Position numbers and translations under genes: made by a program. Of a DNA stretch of 64,000 nucleotides, positions 1 through 9,200 are shown one piece after another (positions within the stretch are counted from its first letter, which is position 1; the number at the start of each line of letters is the position of its first letter). The notes beneath the pieces were generated by a model, which was not told where the DNA came from, ran no database searches, and was given only the letters and a program-made list of their open reading frames with translations. The stretch is taken from NCBI GenBank assembly GCA_018242485.1, contig JAFEBV010000041.1:124001-188000 (forward strand). The letters are read 5' to 3'. The DNA comes from Pseudomonadota bacterium. Lineage in GTDB: Bacteria; Pseudomonadota; Gammaproteobacteria; Xanthomonadales; Xanthomonadaceae.

Positions 1-71
1 CTTTTTGCCCGGCATGTTCCGCTGAGGAAACTCCGCGCACCCGACCCTTCGGGGCGCAACTTCGCGATGGG

Positions 72-1472
72 TTAAAGCCCCGGCGGAATCCGCACGCTGA
101 AACGCGCGCCGCCCAGTTCGGGCGAAGCATCCACCTGCAACTCGCCGTGGTAGGCGCGCACGATGTCCTGCACGATCGACAGGCCGATGCCGTGCCCTTG
201 CACGCGCTCGTCGCCGCGCACGCCGCGTTGCAGCAGGCGATCGACATTCTCCGGCGGAATGCCCGGTCCGTCGTCTTCCACCGCCACCTGCAAACCGGCG
301 CGGCGGTTGGGTCCTGCGAGCTCACTGCGGGTGGTCAACAGCACGCGGGAACGCGCCCACTTGAAGGCGTTTTCAAGCAAGTTGCCGAGCAGCTCCATCA
401 GGTCGCCGTCGTCGCCGTGGAACAGGGCCTGGTCGTCGAGATCGAACTCGCACAGCACGCCCTTGGCCGCGTACACCTTCTCCAGACTGGTGACGATGCC
501 CTCGGCGCGCTCGCGCACGTTCAGCGGCGCGGCGAACAGCCGATGCCCGGTGCTCGCCCCGCGCGAGAGCTGGTAGGAAACGATTTCGTTCATGCGCTGC
601 ACCTGGGTGCGCACGTCCTCGCGCAACGAGCGCGCGCCGCGATCCTCGTCGAGGCTGGCGCGCAGCACCGCTAGGGGCGTCTTCAGGCTGTGCGCGAGAT
701 CCGAAAACGTGTTGCGGTAGCGATCCAGATGCTCGCGTTCGCTGACGATGAAGGCATTGATGCTGTTGGCCAGCGGCGCCAGCTCGCGCGGATGCGCGCC
801 CGACAGGCGATCGGCATGGCCGCGCTGCACGCGCTGCAGGTCGCGTTGCAGCCGGCGCAGCGGCAACAGGCTCCAGCGCACCGCGATCACCTGCACGATC
901 AGCAGCAACAGGCCGGCGGCACCGAGGTAGCGCCACAACGCGCGCCGAAAGATGGAAATCTGCTGGTCGAAGGTGGCGGTGTTCTCGTACACGTTGAACA
1001 CGAACGGGATGTCGCGCCGGTTCTTGCCGTGCCCGTCTTCCCAGATCACCCCCATCGCGAAACGATAGACGTATTCCGATGGCCCGCCCGCACGATCGAC
1101 GACCTTCAGCGGCCCATCCAGCCGCACCTTGCCCGCTGCCAAGCCGGATTCCAGCGGCAGGTCGCGATCGAGCGTGGATGCCCCCGTCCAATGGATTTTC
1201 GGGCCGACGGCCGCGGCATACAGGCCGCTGCCGGGCTGGGTGAAGCGCGGATCGGGCGGTATGTAGGGCGGCTGGAACTCCAGCTTGCGACTGATCTCGC
1301 TGCCGGCATAGTAGGCGCTGGCATAGCCTTGCAGGCGCTCGCGCAGGCTGTTGGTCGCGGTTTGCGTGAACGCCTGATCGAGGGCGTAGCCGGTCAGGCC
1401 GAGAAAGGCCACGAGGCCGAGGCTGGCCGTCAGCAGTTGCCGGATTTCCAGCGAGGGCGCGCGTTCGGCCAC
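72..1472 (-). CDS. phoQ: PhoQ-like membrane sensor histidine kinase
   Basis: Inner-membrane sensor kinase that should phosphorylate the regulator encoded upstream at 1696-2376. The 466-aa protein has a first membrane segment (about residues 10-31), a periplasmic sensor of about 150 residues, a second membrane segment (about 182-200), a HAMP-like linker, the H-box DLAHSLKTPL with phospho-acceptor His261, an N-box (NLLENAFKWA) and G-boxes (DDGPGI, GHGIGLS). Architecture and H-box wording fit the PhoQ group. The start is a GTG with GGAG about nine bases upstream. A 223-base gap separates it from the regulator gene, more than usual for such pairs; nothing recognisable was seen in that gap. The ligand cannot be read from the sequence. 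Confidence 0.85.
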   Translation of the reverse strand: MAERAPSLEIRQLLTASLGLVAFLGLTGYALDQAFTQTATNSLRERLQGYASAYYAGSEISRKLEFQPPYIPPDPRFTQPGSGLYAAAVGPKIHWTGASTLDRDLPLESGLAAGKVRLDGPLKVVDRAGGPSEYVYRFAMGVIWEDGHGKNRRDIPFVFNVYENTATFDQQISIFRRALWRYLGAAGLLLLIVQVIAVRWSLLPLRRLQRDLQRVQRGHADRLSGAHPRELAPLANSINAFIVSEREHLDRYRNTFSDLAHSLKTPLAVLRASLDEDRGARSLREDVRTQVQRMNEIVSYQLSRGASTGHRLFAAPLNVRERAEGIVTSLEKVYAAKGVLCEFDLDDQALFHGDDGDLMELLGNLLENAFKWARSRVLLTTRSELAGPNRRAGLQVAVEDDGPGIPPENVDRLLQRGVRGDERVQGHGIGLSIVQDIVRAYHGELQVDASPELGGARFSVRIPPGL

Positions 1473-1695
1473 GACTCAAGGCTCCGTATGCTGCAATGGC
1501 CGGCGCGGCTCCCGCGGATCGGCGTCAGAAATCGGGGCTGGCATCGGCGCGGCCTTGGCGCTTGTGGTCAGGGGTCATCGCCACCATCGCACGCCAACGC
1601 TGCGGCGACAAATGGATGCTTGAAGCCGACCCACTGAAAGCCAATCGGCGCTGGACGATCCGTGAAGTCAGGCGACCTGGATCAGCCCGGCACGA

Positions 1696-2376
1696 TCACT
1701 CGTTGCGTGAGATCGCAAACCGGTAGCCGCGACCGCGCACGGTCTCGATCGGCTTGAGTGCGCCATCCGGATCGAGCTTCTTGCGCAGGCGGCCGATGAA
1801 GACCTCCAGCACGTTCGAGTCGCGGTCGAAATCCTGCTGGTAGATGTGCTCGGTGAGGTCGGCCTTGGACACCAGCTCGCCGGCATGCAGCATCAGGTAT
1901 TCGAGCACCTTGTACTCGTAGCTGGTCAAGTCCACCGACGCACCCGCCACGGTCACCGTTTGCGCGGTGAGGTCGAGCACGATCGGGCCGCATTCCAAGG
2001 TCGGCTTGCTCCAGCCGGCAGCGCGGCGCATCAGCGCGTTGATGCGCGCCAGCAGTTCCTCGACGTGGAAGGGCTTGACGAGGTAATCGTCGGCACCGGC
2101 CTTCAGCCCTTCGACCTTGTCCTGCCAACTCGAGCGCGCGGTGAGGATCAGGATCGGAAATTTTTTCTGCTGCACACGCAGGTCGCGCACCAAGTCCATG
2201 CCCGACAGCTTGGGCAGGCCGAGGTCGATGATGGCCATGTCGAAGGGCACTTCGCGCCCCATGTACTGGCCTTCCTCGCCATCGCTGGCAGCATCCACCG
2301 CGTAGCCTTCGCGCTTGAGCCGGGCCGCAAGGGTCTCGCGCAACGGGGCTTCATCCTCGACCAACAAAATGCGCAT
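1696..2376 (-). CDS. phoP: PhoP-like OmpR-family response regulator
   Basis: DNA-binding response regulator, 226 aa. The receiver domain (about 1-115) has the acidic pocket (VEDE), phospho-acceptor Asp51 (IIDLGLP), the TAR switch and Lys in LVKPF. The C-terminal winged helix (about 125-225) has the OmpR-type SYEYKVLEYL and VRGRGYRF signatures. The ATG at 2376 is preferred over the GTG at 2382 because GGGAG lies about six bases before it. It sits between a PepSY-type protein gene (2424-2900) and the kinase gene, all on the minus strand, consistent with one transcription unit. A PhoP-box-like direct repeat lies upstream of the set (3021-3040), suggesting autoregulation. Confidence 0.88.
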   Translation of the reverse strand: MRILLVEDEAPLRETLAARLKREGYAVDAASDGEEGQYMGREVPFDMAIIDLGLPKLSGMDLVRDLRVQQKKFPILILTARSSWQDKVEGLKAGADDYLVKPFHVEELLARINALMRRAAGWSKPTLECGPIVLDLTAQTVTVAGASVDLTSYEYKVLEYLMLHAGELVSKADLTEHIYQQDFDRDSNVLEVFIGRLRKKLDPDGALKPIETVRGRGYRFAISRNE

Positions 2377-2423
2377 CGCCACTCCCTGGTTGATTCATCC
2401 GATGTGTGTTTGCGGGAACCGCG

Positions 2424-2900
2424 TCACCACGACCCGCGATGCGACGGCGGCCTGCCGGGCGGCGGCAGCGGCTGCGACGGCAACGCCGGCGGGCCGCGGT
2501 GGCCAGCGTCGCCGGGGTCTTCCTCATAGACGCGAATGCGCCCCTGCGGGGTGAGCACCTTGACCCGGTACACCTCGCGCCCGTCGCGCTCGTACGGCTG
2601 CGCGCGCAGCACCTGCCCGCCGGTTTCGCGCTGGATGCGATTCACCGAGGCCGGCAAGCCGTAGTCGCGTGGCGGGCCACCATAGGCAGACCCGCCATAG
2701 GGTTCAGCGCGCTGCTGCTGCGGCTGTGGTTGCCGATAAGGCTGCGGATAAGATTGCGGATGCGGCGGTGGCGGCGGCTGGTAAGCCGGCGGCTGCCGTG
2801 GCGGTTCGGGCTGGCGATCGCCACCGTGCGCCCACGCGGCTTCGCCGACCAGCGCACACGCGGCGATGGCGAGGATAAGGGCGCAGCGGGCGGGACGCAT
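2424..2900 (-). CDS. Secreted proline-rich PepSY-like protein
   Basis: Small exported protein preceding the PhoP/PhoQ-like pair by about 50 bases, so probably co-transcribed with it. It has a signal peptide (MRPARCALILAIA...) with a likely cleavage after AAWA, a proline/glutamine-rich linker (about 35-85), and a C-terminal PepSY-like unit containing NRIQRETGGQVL and YRVKVLTPQGRIRVY. Small PepSY proteins next to PhoPQ-type systems are common in proteobacteria and are thought to modulate periplasmic sensing (family knowledge); that role here is inference. The start is uncertain: in-frame ATGs occur at 2921, 2906 and 2900, none with a strong ribosome-binding site. I chose the one giving the cleanest signal peptide. 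Confidence 0.65.
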   Translation of the reverse strand: MRPARCALILAIAACALVGEAAWAHGGDRQPEPPRQPPAYQPPPPPHPQSYPQPYRQPQPQQQRAEPYGGSAYGGPPRDYGLPASVNRIQRETGGQVLRAQPYERDGREVYRVKVLTPQGRIRVYEEDPGDAGHRGPPALPSQPLPPPGRPPSHRGSW

Positions 2901-3020
2901 GAGCATGGGGATAGTAGGCACTGCCGGCGATGATCCGACGATGAACGCCGCCGCGCCGGGGCGGCCAACGTTCAGCCAACACTTACGCCGACATGATCGG
3001 TTGCGGGCGGTGAATCCGTC

Positions 3021-3040
3021 CTTAACATTACCCTAACAAG
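3021..3040 (-). promoter_or_regulatory. Candidate PhoP box upstream of the pepSY-phoP-phoQ set
   Basis: On the minus strand the sequence reads TTGTTA-GGGTA-ATGTTA, a direct repeat with an 11-base period. This is the spacing typical of OmpR/PhoP-family dimers, and the hexamers resemble the enterobacterial PhoP half-site (T/G)GTTTA. It lies about 120 bases upstream of the PepSY gene start, a plausible promoter position. The match is inexact, so this is a candidate only. Confidence 0.35.
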
Positions 3041-3092
3041 TGCCGACAGCATCACAGTTTTGCCGGGATCGACGAATGAACCGTGCTCACGC

Positions 3093-3994
3093 TCAGTAAA
3101 TCTCGCCCACGCAGCAGCGCAGGCTGCCGCCGGCCTTCTCGATCTCGTCCAGCGGCACGCTGCGCAACGCGAAACCGGCCTGCGCGAACGCGGCCCGGCT
3201 GGCCGGGCGCAGGGCATCGGCGGCGGTCTGGCTCATCCACACCGCATCCGCAGTCGGGGCGATGCAGTTGCCTGCGAAAGCCAGCCGCTCGGCGGCATCG
3301 AGGAAGATCGCGTGCGCATACAGCGCGCCGATCGCCGCCGGCACCGCCGCATCGGCGAAGCCGTCGGCGCAGATCGACACCGCACGCCCGGCGAGCACGC
3401 TGAGCACGACATTGGCGTGGTATTCGCCCGGCGCGAGCTCGAACAGCAGCGTGGCGCGCAGATCGAAAGCCGCGTGCATCGCCGCCGCGCCGGTTGCATC
3501 GCAACGCTCGGACAGGCCGCAGAAGCCGATCCGGCGCGCGCGGTCGATCACCAGCGAGCCGGTCAGTTCACCCACACCCTCACCCGCACGCAGATCATGC
3601 AGGACGTAGCCGAGCACGTCGGTGAAGAACCCGCGGATGTCGCCGCGCTGCGCCTCGCGCTGGCGTACCGGATGACGCATGCGCGCGATCAGCACGCGCC
3701 CGGGTGCGCTGGCGAAGACGTTGTTGGGGAACACCGCGTCGGGCGTGGCCGCATCGCCGGCAAAGCAGATCGCCGGCACGTCAGCGGCCAGCGCGCGTTG
3801 CAGGTCGCGATGCTGATCCAGCGCGCGGGCAACGTCCACGCGCCGATCCAGATCCATGTACACGTTGTCGGATGCCGATTCGCAGGCCAGCGCGAAACCT
3901 TCCGGCGCAACGAGAAACACCGCTTTCGGGCACGCCGGCGCATCCGTGGGCAGCGTGCGCGCAAGGCGGGTGAAGGCATCGAGGTCGCGGGTGA

Positions 3995-3998
<4 letters not shown>
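3093..3998 (-). CDS. CtlX-like arginine deiminase-family amidinohydrolase
   Basis: Guanidino-group-modifying enzyme (301 aa) of the amidinotransferase/arginine deiminase fold. Visible family marks are VFPNNVF near the N-terminal third, a catalytic-type His in EYHANVVLSV, a conserved D in the IDRARR segment, and a C-terminal catalytic Cys in GGSLRCCVGEIY. This pattern matches proteins annotated as citrulline-utilisation hydrolase CtlX or arginine deiminase-related; the exact substrate (citrulline, arginine or other) cannot be assigned. Its ATG overlaps the stop codon of dusA by four bases, so the two are translationally coupled on the minus strand. Length is normal for the family. Confidence 0.75.
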
Positions 3999-5035
<1,037 letters not shown>

Positions 5036-5155
5036 CGGCGCGCATTCTACGCGGCGCTACCCCGCCACCGAAGCCGTGGGGCGATACGACACGGCCGACA
5101 CCCGGTTGCCGCGGAAAAACCCGTGTCCGGCCAGCGTCGCATCCGATCCGCGGAG

Positions 5156-5500
5156 TCAATCCTCGGAGTAGGTGTACGTCTCGACCTCGCAGACGTTCAC
5201 GCCGCGGCGAACCAGCGAATCGCCGTCGCTGAACACCGCCTTGAAATCGAATACGCAGGCACCGCTGCCATCGTCGATGTTGATCCGGGCGGACATGCCG
5301 GGCTTGAGAACGTTGTCGCCAAGGATGTCTTCCTCCCAGGAATCGCTATCGGCGCTGGAAGCGAAGAACCGCACGATGGTGTAGTGGGTACCGTTGACGA
5401 CCTTGACGTGGCGGTCGGCGGCCTGCGCGGGACTGCTGGAAGCGATGCCGAATACCAGCCCGATCAGGGTCGTGGCAAGTGCGGAACGGATGGCGGTCAT
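5156..5500 (-). CDS. Small secreted protein of unknown function
   Basis: Predicted exported protein of 114 aa. The ATG at 5500 is chosen because GGAG lies seven bases upstream and it starts a clean signal peptide (MTAIRSALATTLIG..., likely cut after SPAQA). The mature part begins ADRHVKVVNGTHYTIVRFFAS and has paired cysteines (GACVFDF, VNVCEVETY) that could form a disulphide in the periplasm. I do not recognise a named family; similar short proteins begin with a motif for interaction of a small beta-sandwich (VVNxTxYTI). It lies 76 bases downstream of another small secreted-protein gene on the same strand. Confidence 0.6.
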   Translation of the reverse strand: MTAIRSALATTLIGLVFGIASSSPAQAADRHVKVVNGTHYTIVRFFASSADSDSWEEDILGDNVLKPGMSARINIDDGSGACVFDFKAVFSDGDSLVRRGVNVCEVETYTYSED

Positions 5501-5576
5501 GCTGGATCTCCGATAAGTGCGGGAACCGGGAAACGTTCTGAAAATGGGGTGTGTCGATCCGGTGGCCAGTGCGGCC

Positions 5577-6047
5577 TCAGAACTCGTCCTTCTTTCCAGA
5601 AAACTCCTGCTCGAGATCGTCGGCCGTGGAAGCAGCCGCGCGGATGGCATCGCCCAATTCTTCGGCGCTGGCATCGGTGGAGACCTTGATGATGAACATG
5701 CCCACCTTGCCCTGCTTCACCCAGCCACCGAGTTTCACGTCGTTGCTGTTTTCGAGCATGCGGTTGGCCACCCGTTCGGGTATGGCATCGGAGGGCGAAC
5801 GGTAGCCGGGCGACCAGATTTCCCGAATCTGGTTGGATCGGTAGGCGTAGGTCTTGGATCGCACCCACACCAACTGCGTGCGCCCGTTGCCAAGGTCGTA
5901 CACCAATTTGTAGTCACCGTCCTTGTCGACCTGATACTTGAGCTTGAGCGAATCCAGCTGCCTTTCGACGATGGGATCGGAGGTGGCGGCGAGGACAGGC
6001 ATGCCGGCCATAGCCAGCAGCAACGCGACGAAGAGCGTCTTGCGCAT
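5577..6047 (-). CDS. Secreted protein, possibly YbjN-like
   Basis: Exported protein of 156 aa with a signal peptide (MRKTLFVALLLAMAGMPVLA, cleavage after VLAA or VLA). The mature part contains QLDSLKLKYQVDKDGDYKLVYDL followed by a stretch rich in aromatic and charged residues (RTQLVWVRSKTYAY), then VANRMLENSNDVKLGGW and a final helix with ASTADDLEQEFSGK. The order beta-hairpin, ANRMLENSNDVKLGGW resembles YbjN/T3SS-chaperone-like folds, but the match is by eye only. It is upstream of the small secreted gene at 5156-5500 and divergent from the TonB-family gene at 6292; the 244-base divergent region probably holds both promoters. Confidence 0.6.
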   Translation of the reverse strand: MRKTLFVALLLAMAGMPVLAATSDPIVERQLDSLKLKYQVDKDGDYKLVYDLGNGRTQLVWVRSKTYAYRSNQIREIWSPGYRSPSDAIPERVANRMLENSNDVKLGGWVKQGKVGMFIIKVSTDASAEELGDAIRAAASTADDLEQEFSGKKDEF

Positions 6048-6291
6048 GGTTGGATTTCCCCTGGTGGATGCACGGCGTCTACCGATGCGTGGAAATTCTT
6101 AACATATTCGACAAGTGCCGTCCAGTAGCCCCCGCATCGGGATTCGGGCCACACGATGGCAACCGAGGGGCACGCCGATGGGGCCGACCGGCAGCCGTTA
6201 CAGTCCCCGCACAGGAAGGTTTTCGGGCAACCCCATTCCTCGCCACCCGCCGTTCTAGACGGACATCCCCACATGGCCAAGGAGGTGGATC

Positions 6292-6963
6292 ATGGTACGC
6301 AGCACCACATTGTTCCCGCGCGCAGCGCAACGTCCCGATCCAGTACGCATCGCGGCGATCAGCGCCGCCATCCTCGTCAACCTGGGCTTGTTCGGATTAC
6401 TGATGCAGCCGATCAGTCCGGTCGCTGTGCCAGCCACCTCGACCAGCGACATCCACACCCGGATCATCACCCCGCCGCCACCGCCACCGATCCCGCCCGA
6501 GGCCACGGTGAAACCACAACCGCCGACGCCGGTCGAGCACACCATCGTGCCGCCGCGCAGCCACCCGGTGGCTCAGCAACCGCCACCCGTCGTCAGCCCC
6601 GTTGCGACCTCGGTCAGCCCGCCCGCCAACGTCGCCAGCCCTGCCAGCACCGGCTCCACGATGGCACCGAACACGACCTCGACCGAAACCTCGCTCACCC
6701 CGCTGGTGAGCCCGGCTCCGGCGTATCCACGCGATGCCCTGCGCGAGGGCGTCAGCGGCACCGTGGTGCTGGAACTGCTGGTGGACGTGGATGGCCGGGT
6801 GTTGCAGGCGCGCGTCGTGCATGGCAGCGGCGATCGCCGCCTCGACACCGCGGCGCGTGAGCAGATCCTGCGGTTCTGGCGCTTCCAGCCGGCCCTGCGC
6901 GACGGCAAACCGATCCAGGCGCAGGGGCTGGTGCCGGTGGTCTTCCGAATCGACGGTACATAG
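6292..6963 (+). CDS. TonB-family energy transducer
   Basis: Protein of 223 aa coupling inner-membrane proton motive force to outer-membrane transporters. It has one N-terminal membrane segment (about residues 20-42), a proline-rich periplasm-spanning spacer (about 58-140, PPPPPPIPPEA and similar), and a C-terminal TonB domain (YPRDALREGVSGTVVLEL...LRFWRFQPA). The start is firm: AGGAGGTGG lies just upstream of the ATG. No exbB/exbD genes are adjacent, so it must use partners encoded elsewhere, or be one of several paralogous TonB proteins. A SPOR-domain gene follows 55 bases downstream. Confidence 0.85.
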   Translation: MVRSTTLFPRAAQRPDPVRIAAISAAILVNLGLFGLLMQPISPVAVPATSTSDIHTRIITPPPPPPIPPEATVKPQPPTPVEHTIVPPRSHPVAQQPPPVVSPVATSVSPPANVASPASTGSTMAPNTTSTETSLTPLVSPAPAYPRDALREGVSGTVVLELLVDVDGRVLQARVVHGSGDRRLDTAAREQILRFWRFQPALRDGKPIQAQGLVPVVFRIDGT

Positions 6964-7018
6964 TGTTCGCAACAAACGGCTCGCGTCGCGCAAGCGGCGC
7001 GGCTGCTAAACTAGGCGG

Positions 7019-7687
7019 ATGTTCCCGCGCGCTCTGGTTTTGCTATTGGTGGTGATGAACCTCGGCGCACTGGCGTGGTGGGGATTGCATGCCAACGCCA
7101 AGCCGGCACCCGTGCCCACCACCGACACCGGCGTGCCCTCGCTGATGCTGCTGAGCGAGTCCGAGGCCAGCCGCCAGAAAGGCACGTCGGAAGAAATGGC
7201 GGCGGCGCCGGTGTCGATGGACGCCACCCCGCGCTGCCAGACCCTTGGCCCGTTCGCCAGCCCGGACGACGCGCGCCGTGCGAGCGACACCCTCGCGCCG
7301 CTGGTCGGCCGCATCCAGCAACGCACCGACACCGCCACTGCCGCTACCGGCTACCGCGTGTTCGTCGCCGCCCTGGCCAGCCGCGACGCGGCGCTGGAAG
7401 CCGTCCGCCAGATGGCCGCCAAGGACATGACCGATTACTACGTCGTCACCTCTGGCGACCAGGTCAACACCATCTCGCTGGGCCTGTTTCAGGATCTGGC
7501 AAACGCCACCAAGCGTCGCGACGACGTGCGCAAGCTCGGCTTCGATGCACGTCTGGAGCCGAAAGTCGGGCAGGTGCAGCAATACTGGCTGGATGTCACC
7601 GTCGCCCCGGACTTCGACTGGCACGCACACCTGACTGGTTTCGCCGGCATCGACGCGAAGGACATGCCCTGCCCGTCGCTGCGCTGA
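7019..7687 (+). CDS. SPOR-domain membrane protein
   Basis: Protein of 222 aa with an N-terminal membrane anchor (about residues 3-22, LVLLLVVMNLGALAWWGL) and a C-terminal SPOR-type domain (about 130-195: YYVVTSGDQVNTISLGLFQD...VRKLGFDARLEPK). SPOR domains bind denuded peptidoglycan glycans and target proteins to septa (family knowledge); a cell-envelope role is inferred. The ATG is preceded by AGGCGG. It follows the TonB-family gene on the same strand and precedes tRNA-Thr. The central part also contains a second, weaker SPOR-like stretch (CQTLGPFASPDDARRAS). Confidence 0.75.
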   Translation: MFPRALVLLLVVMNLGALAWWGLHANAKPAPVPTTDTGVPSLMLLSESEASRQKGTSEEMAAAPVSMDATPRCQTLGPFASPDDARRASDTLAPLVGRIQQRTDTATAATGYRVFVAALASRDAALEAVRQMAAKDMTDYYVVTSGDQVNTISLGLFQDLANATKRRDDVRKLGFDARLEPKVGQVQQYWLDVTVAPDFDWHAHLTGFAGIDAKDMPCPSLR

Positions 7688-7783
7688 AGCTGTGTTTGCA
7701 CTAACCCGCGCGGTCTACCAGAACAGCGATATACCTCAGCTCCAGCAAGCTGCCTCGCGACAGCCTGCTAGAATCAGCGCCAT

Positions 7784-7859
7784 GCCGGCATAGCTCAGCA
7801 GGTAGAGCAACTGATTTGTAATCAGTAGGTCCCCAGTTCGAACCCGGGTGCCGGCACCA
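7784..7859 (+). tRNA. tRNA-Thr (anticodon TGT)
   Basis: A 76-base cloverleaf including an encoded CCA. The acceptor stem GCCGGCA pairs with TGCCGGC, the D-arm is GCTCAGCAGGTAGAGC, the anticodon stem is ACTGA/TCAGT with loop TTTGTAA (anticodon TGT), and the T-arm contains GTTCGAA. The discriminator base is A. Confidence 0.97.
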
Positions 7860-7865
7860 CCTCAA

Positions 7866-7883
7866 ATGTGACGTACGTCACAT
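7866..7883. promoter_or_regulatory. Perfect CRP/Clp-type binding site
   Basis: An 18-base perfect palindrome, ATGTGACGT followed by its reverse complement, which contains TGTGA-N6-TCACA exactly. This is the consensus of CRP and of its Xanthomonad relative Clp. It starts seven bases after tRNA-Thr and lies about 150 bases upstream of the orphan gene at 8037, its most likely target. A bare symmetrical hairpin of the tRNA 3' trailer is the alternative, but there is no T-run as expected for a terminator. Confidence 0.6.
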
Positions 7884-8036
7884 CTTCAGCACGAACCTCG
7901 CGCGGCGCTTGACGCGCCTGCAAGGGCGACTTGCGCCCGGGTCGCATGCGGATTCATGATGGGCTCGCGCCTGCGCGGGTGCCGCATCGCAAGCCCCTGA
8001 TCGGACTCGCGCCCTCAATCCCCAAGGAGAATGGAC

Positions 8037-8360
8037 GTGCCGCCGAACCAGAGCATTTCGTTGACTCTGTCCCGCAAAGGGCAGACCGAGCCGGAGATCG
8101 TCTACGTCAACCGCGCCAACGGCAAGTGGCGCTCTCCGGGCGACGGCTGGCTCGGCCCGCAGAACGGGTTCTGGACGCAGACCAAGGACGGCCTGTACCT
8201 GATGGATCCGGAAAAGAAACTGGAATTGGCGTACTGCAAGCACCTGATGTTCGACACCTGCTACACGCTCGACAGCGGCAAGTCCACCTACCGCGGCGGT
8301 GAGGGCCACGGCGAGTGGCAGGTGCTCGGGGTGTTCCAGGCGCCGGCGAGCAACGTCTGA
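8037..8360 (+). CDS. Orphan cytosolic protein, unknown function
   Basis: Protein of 107 aa that I do not recognise. The GTG at 8037 is preferred to the ATG at 8031 because AAGGAG sits only two bases from that ATG but a normal distance from the GTG. No signal peptide or membrane segment is visible. The sequence is rich in Trp and Tyr (KWRSPGDGWLGPQNGFWTQ) and has two Cys (AYCKHLMFDTCYTL). It is a single-gene unit between a CRP/Clp-type palindrome and a toxin-antitoxin pair; cAMP-CRP-family control is inferred from that site. A GTCG-GTGTG hairpin follows at 8401-8428. Confidence 0.55.
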   Translation: MPPNQSISLTLSRKGQTEPEIVYVNRANGKWRSPGDGWLGPQNGFWTQTKDGLYLMDPEKKLELAYCKHLMFDTCYTLDSGKSTYRGGEGHGEWQVLGVFQAPASNV

Positions 8361-8400
8361 AGCACGGCGGCGGGTGCCGTTGTGACGATGTGATTCCGGC

Positions 8401-8428
8401 GGTCGTGTGTGAGAGTGCACACGCGACC
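8401..8428. terminator. Hairpin after the orphan gene
   Basis: GGTCGTGTGTG and CACACGCGACC form a stem of about 11 base pairs with one mismatch around a six-base loop, 40 bases downstream of the orphan gene stop. There is no T-run, so termination is uncertain. Confidence 0.35.
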
Positions 8429-8469
8429 ACGATGCAAGGCATTCGGCAAACGCTAGCCAGTCATCATTC

Positions 8470-8496
8470 GATGGTATAACACCCGTTATAACCATC
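8470..8496. promoter_or_regulatory. Probable autoregulatory operator of the TA pair
   Basis: GATGGTATAAC and GTTATAACCATC form an inverted repeat (one extra base in the right arm) around ACCC, 16 bases upstream of the antitoxin start. Toxin-antitoxin operons of this class are usually repressed by antitoxin binding to such dyads (family knowledge). Confidence 0.5.
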
Positions 8497-8511
8497 GATC
8501 GAAGACCCGCC

Positions 8512-8733
8512 ATGAAACTGAAAGTCACCGCCATCGGCAATTCCGCCGGCGTCATCCTGCCCAAGGAGCTGCTTGCCCGCCTGCGCGTGGACAAGGGCGA
8601 CGAGTTGTACGCGCTGGAGACCCCGGACGGCATCCGCCTGACCACCTACGACCCGGTCTTCGCCGCGCAGATGGAAGTGGCCGAAAAGATCATGCGCGAC
8701 CATCGCGATCTGCTGCGCAAACTCGCGCAGTAG
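8512..8733 (+). CDS. AbrB/MazE-like antitoxin
   Basis: Antitoxin of 73 aa with an N-terminal AbrB/SpoVT swapped-hairpin DNA-binding fold (about residues 1-45: MKLKVTAIGNSAGVILPKEL, LRVDKGDELYALE) and a C-terminal helix (about 50-73) expected to bind the partner toxin. It should repress its own promoter through the dyad at 8470-8496. The toxin gene begins nine bases after its stop. The classical Doc partner is Phd; pairing of an AbrB-type antitoxin with Doc is a recognised alternative arrangement. Confidence 0.85.
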   Translation: MKLKVTAIGNSAGVILPKELLARLRVDKGDELYALETPDGIRLTTYDPVFAAQMEVAEKIMRDHRDLLRKLAQ

Positions 8734-8742
8734 CGCATCGCC

Positions 8743-9177
8743 ATGATCGTCTGGATCGACCGCACGCTCGCGCTGGCCGTGCATGAGCGGCAACTGGCCG
8801 AGCACGGCGGCGGTGGCGGCGTGCGCGATGAATCCCTGCTGGAATCGGCGCTGGCGCGACCGCAGCAGTTGTTCGCATATGGCGACCCGCCACCCAATCT
8901 GGCTGATCTGGCGGCGAGCCTCGCCTTCGGCATGGCGCGCAATCATCCCTTCGTGGACGGCAACAAGCGCACCGCGCACATCTGTTATTTCGCCTTCCTC
9001 GTCCTCAACGATGCTCGCCTCGATGCGGGTCTCGACGAGATGTACACCCGCATGCTCACCCTCGCCGAGGGCAGCCTGACCGAAGCCGAGTTCGCCGCGT
9101 GGCTGCGCCCGCGATTGCGGATGGAATCCGATCGCGCCGTGCACGAGCCGAAGCCGCGCTATCGCCGCATGAAATAG
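8743..9177 (+). CDS. doc: Doc (Fic-fold) toxin
   Basis: Death-on-curing family toxin, 144 aa. The Fic core is present as HPFVDGNKR starting at His68, the Doc-type variant of HxFx(D/E)GNxxR; in P1 Doc this motif phosphorylates EF-Tu (family knowledge). The N-terminal VRDESLLESALARPQ and the central ASLAFGMARN segments are also typical. It follows the AbrB-like antitoxin by nine bases, so the two form a type II module. All motif residues are intact, so the toxin is probably active. The C-terminus (from about 125) is an extra basic tail beyond the family core. Confidence 0.9.
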   Translation: MIVWIDRTLALAVHERQLAEHGGGGGVRDESLLESALARPQQLFAYGDPPPNLADLAASLAFGMARNHPFVDGNKRTAHICYFAFLVLNDARLDAGLDEMYTRMLTLAEGSLTEAEFAAWLRPRLRMESDRAVHEPKPRYRRMK

Positions 9178-9200
9178 TCTCGCTGGGTAGCGCTGCATCT

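Noticed and set aside
1..71. Start of a neighbouring gene at the left edge
   Set aside because: Too short to judge; no open frame with recognisable content.
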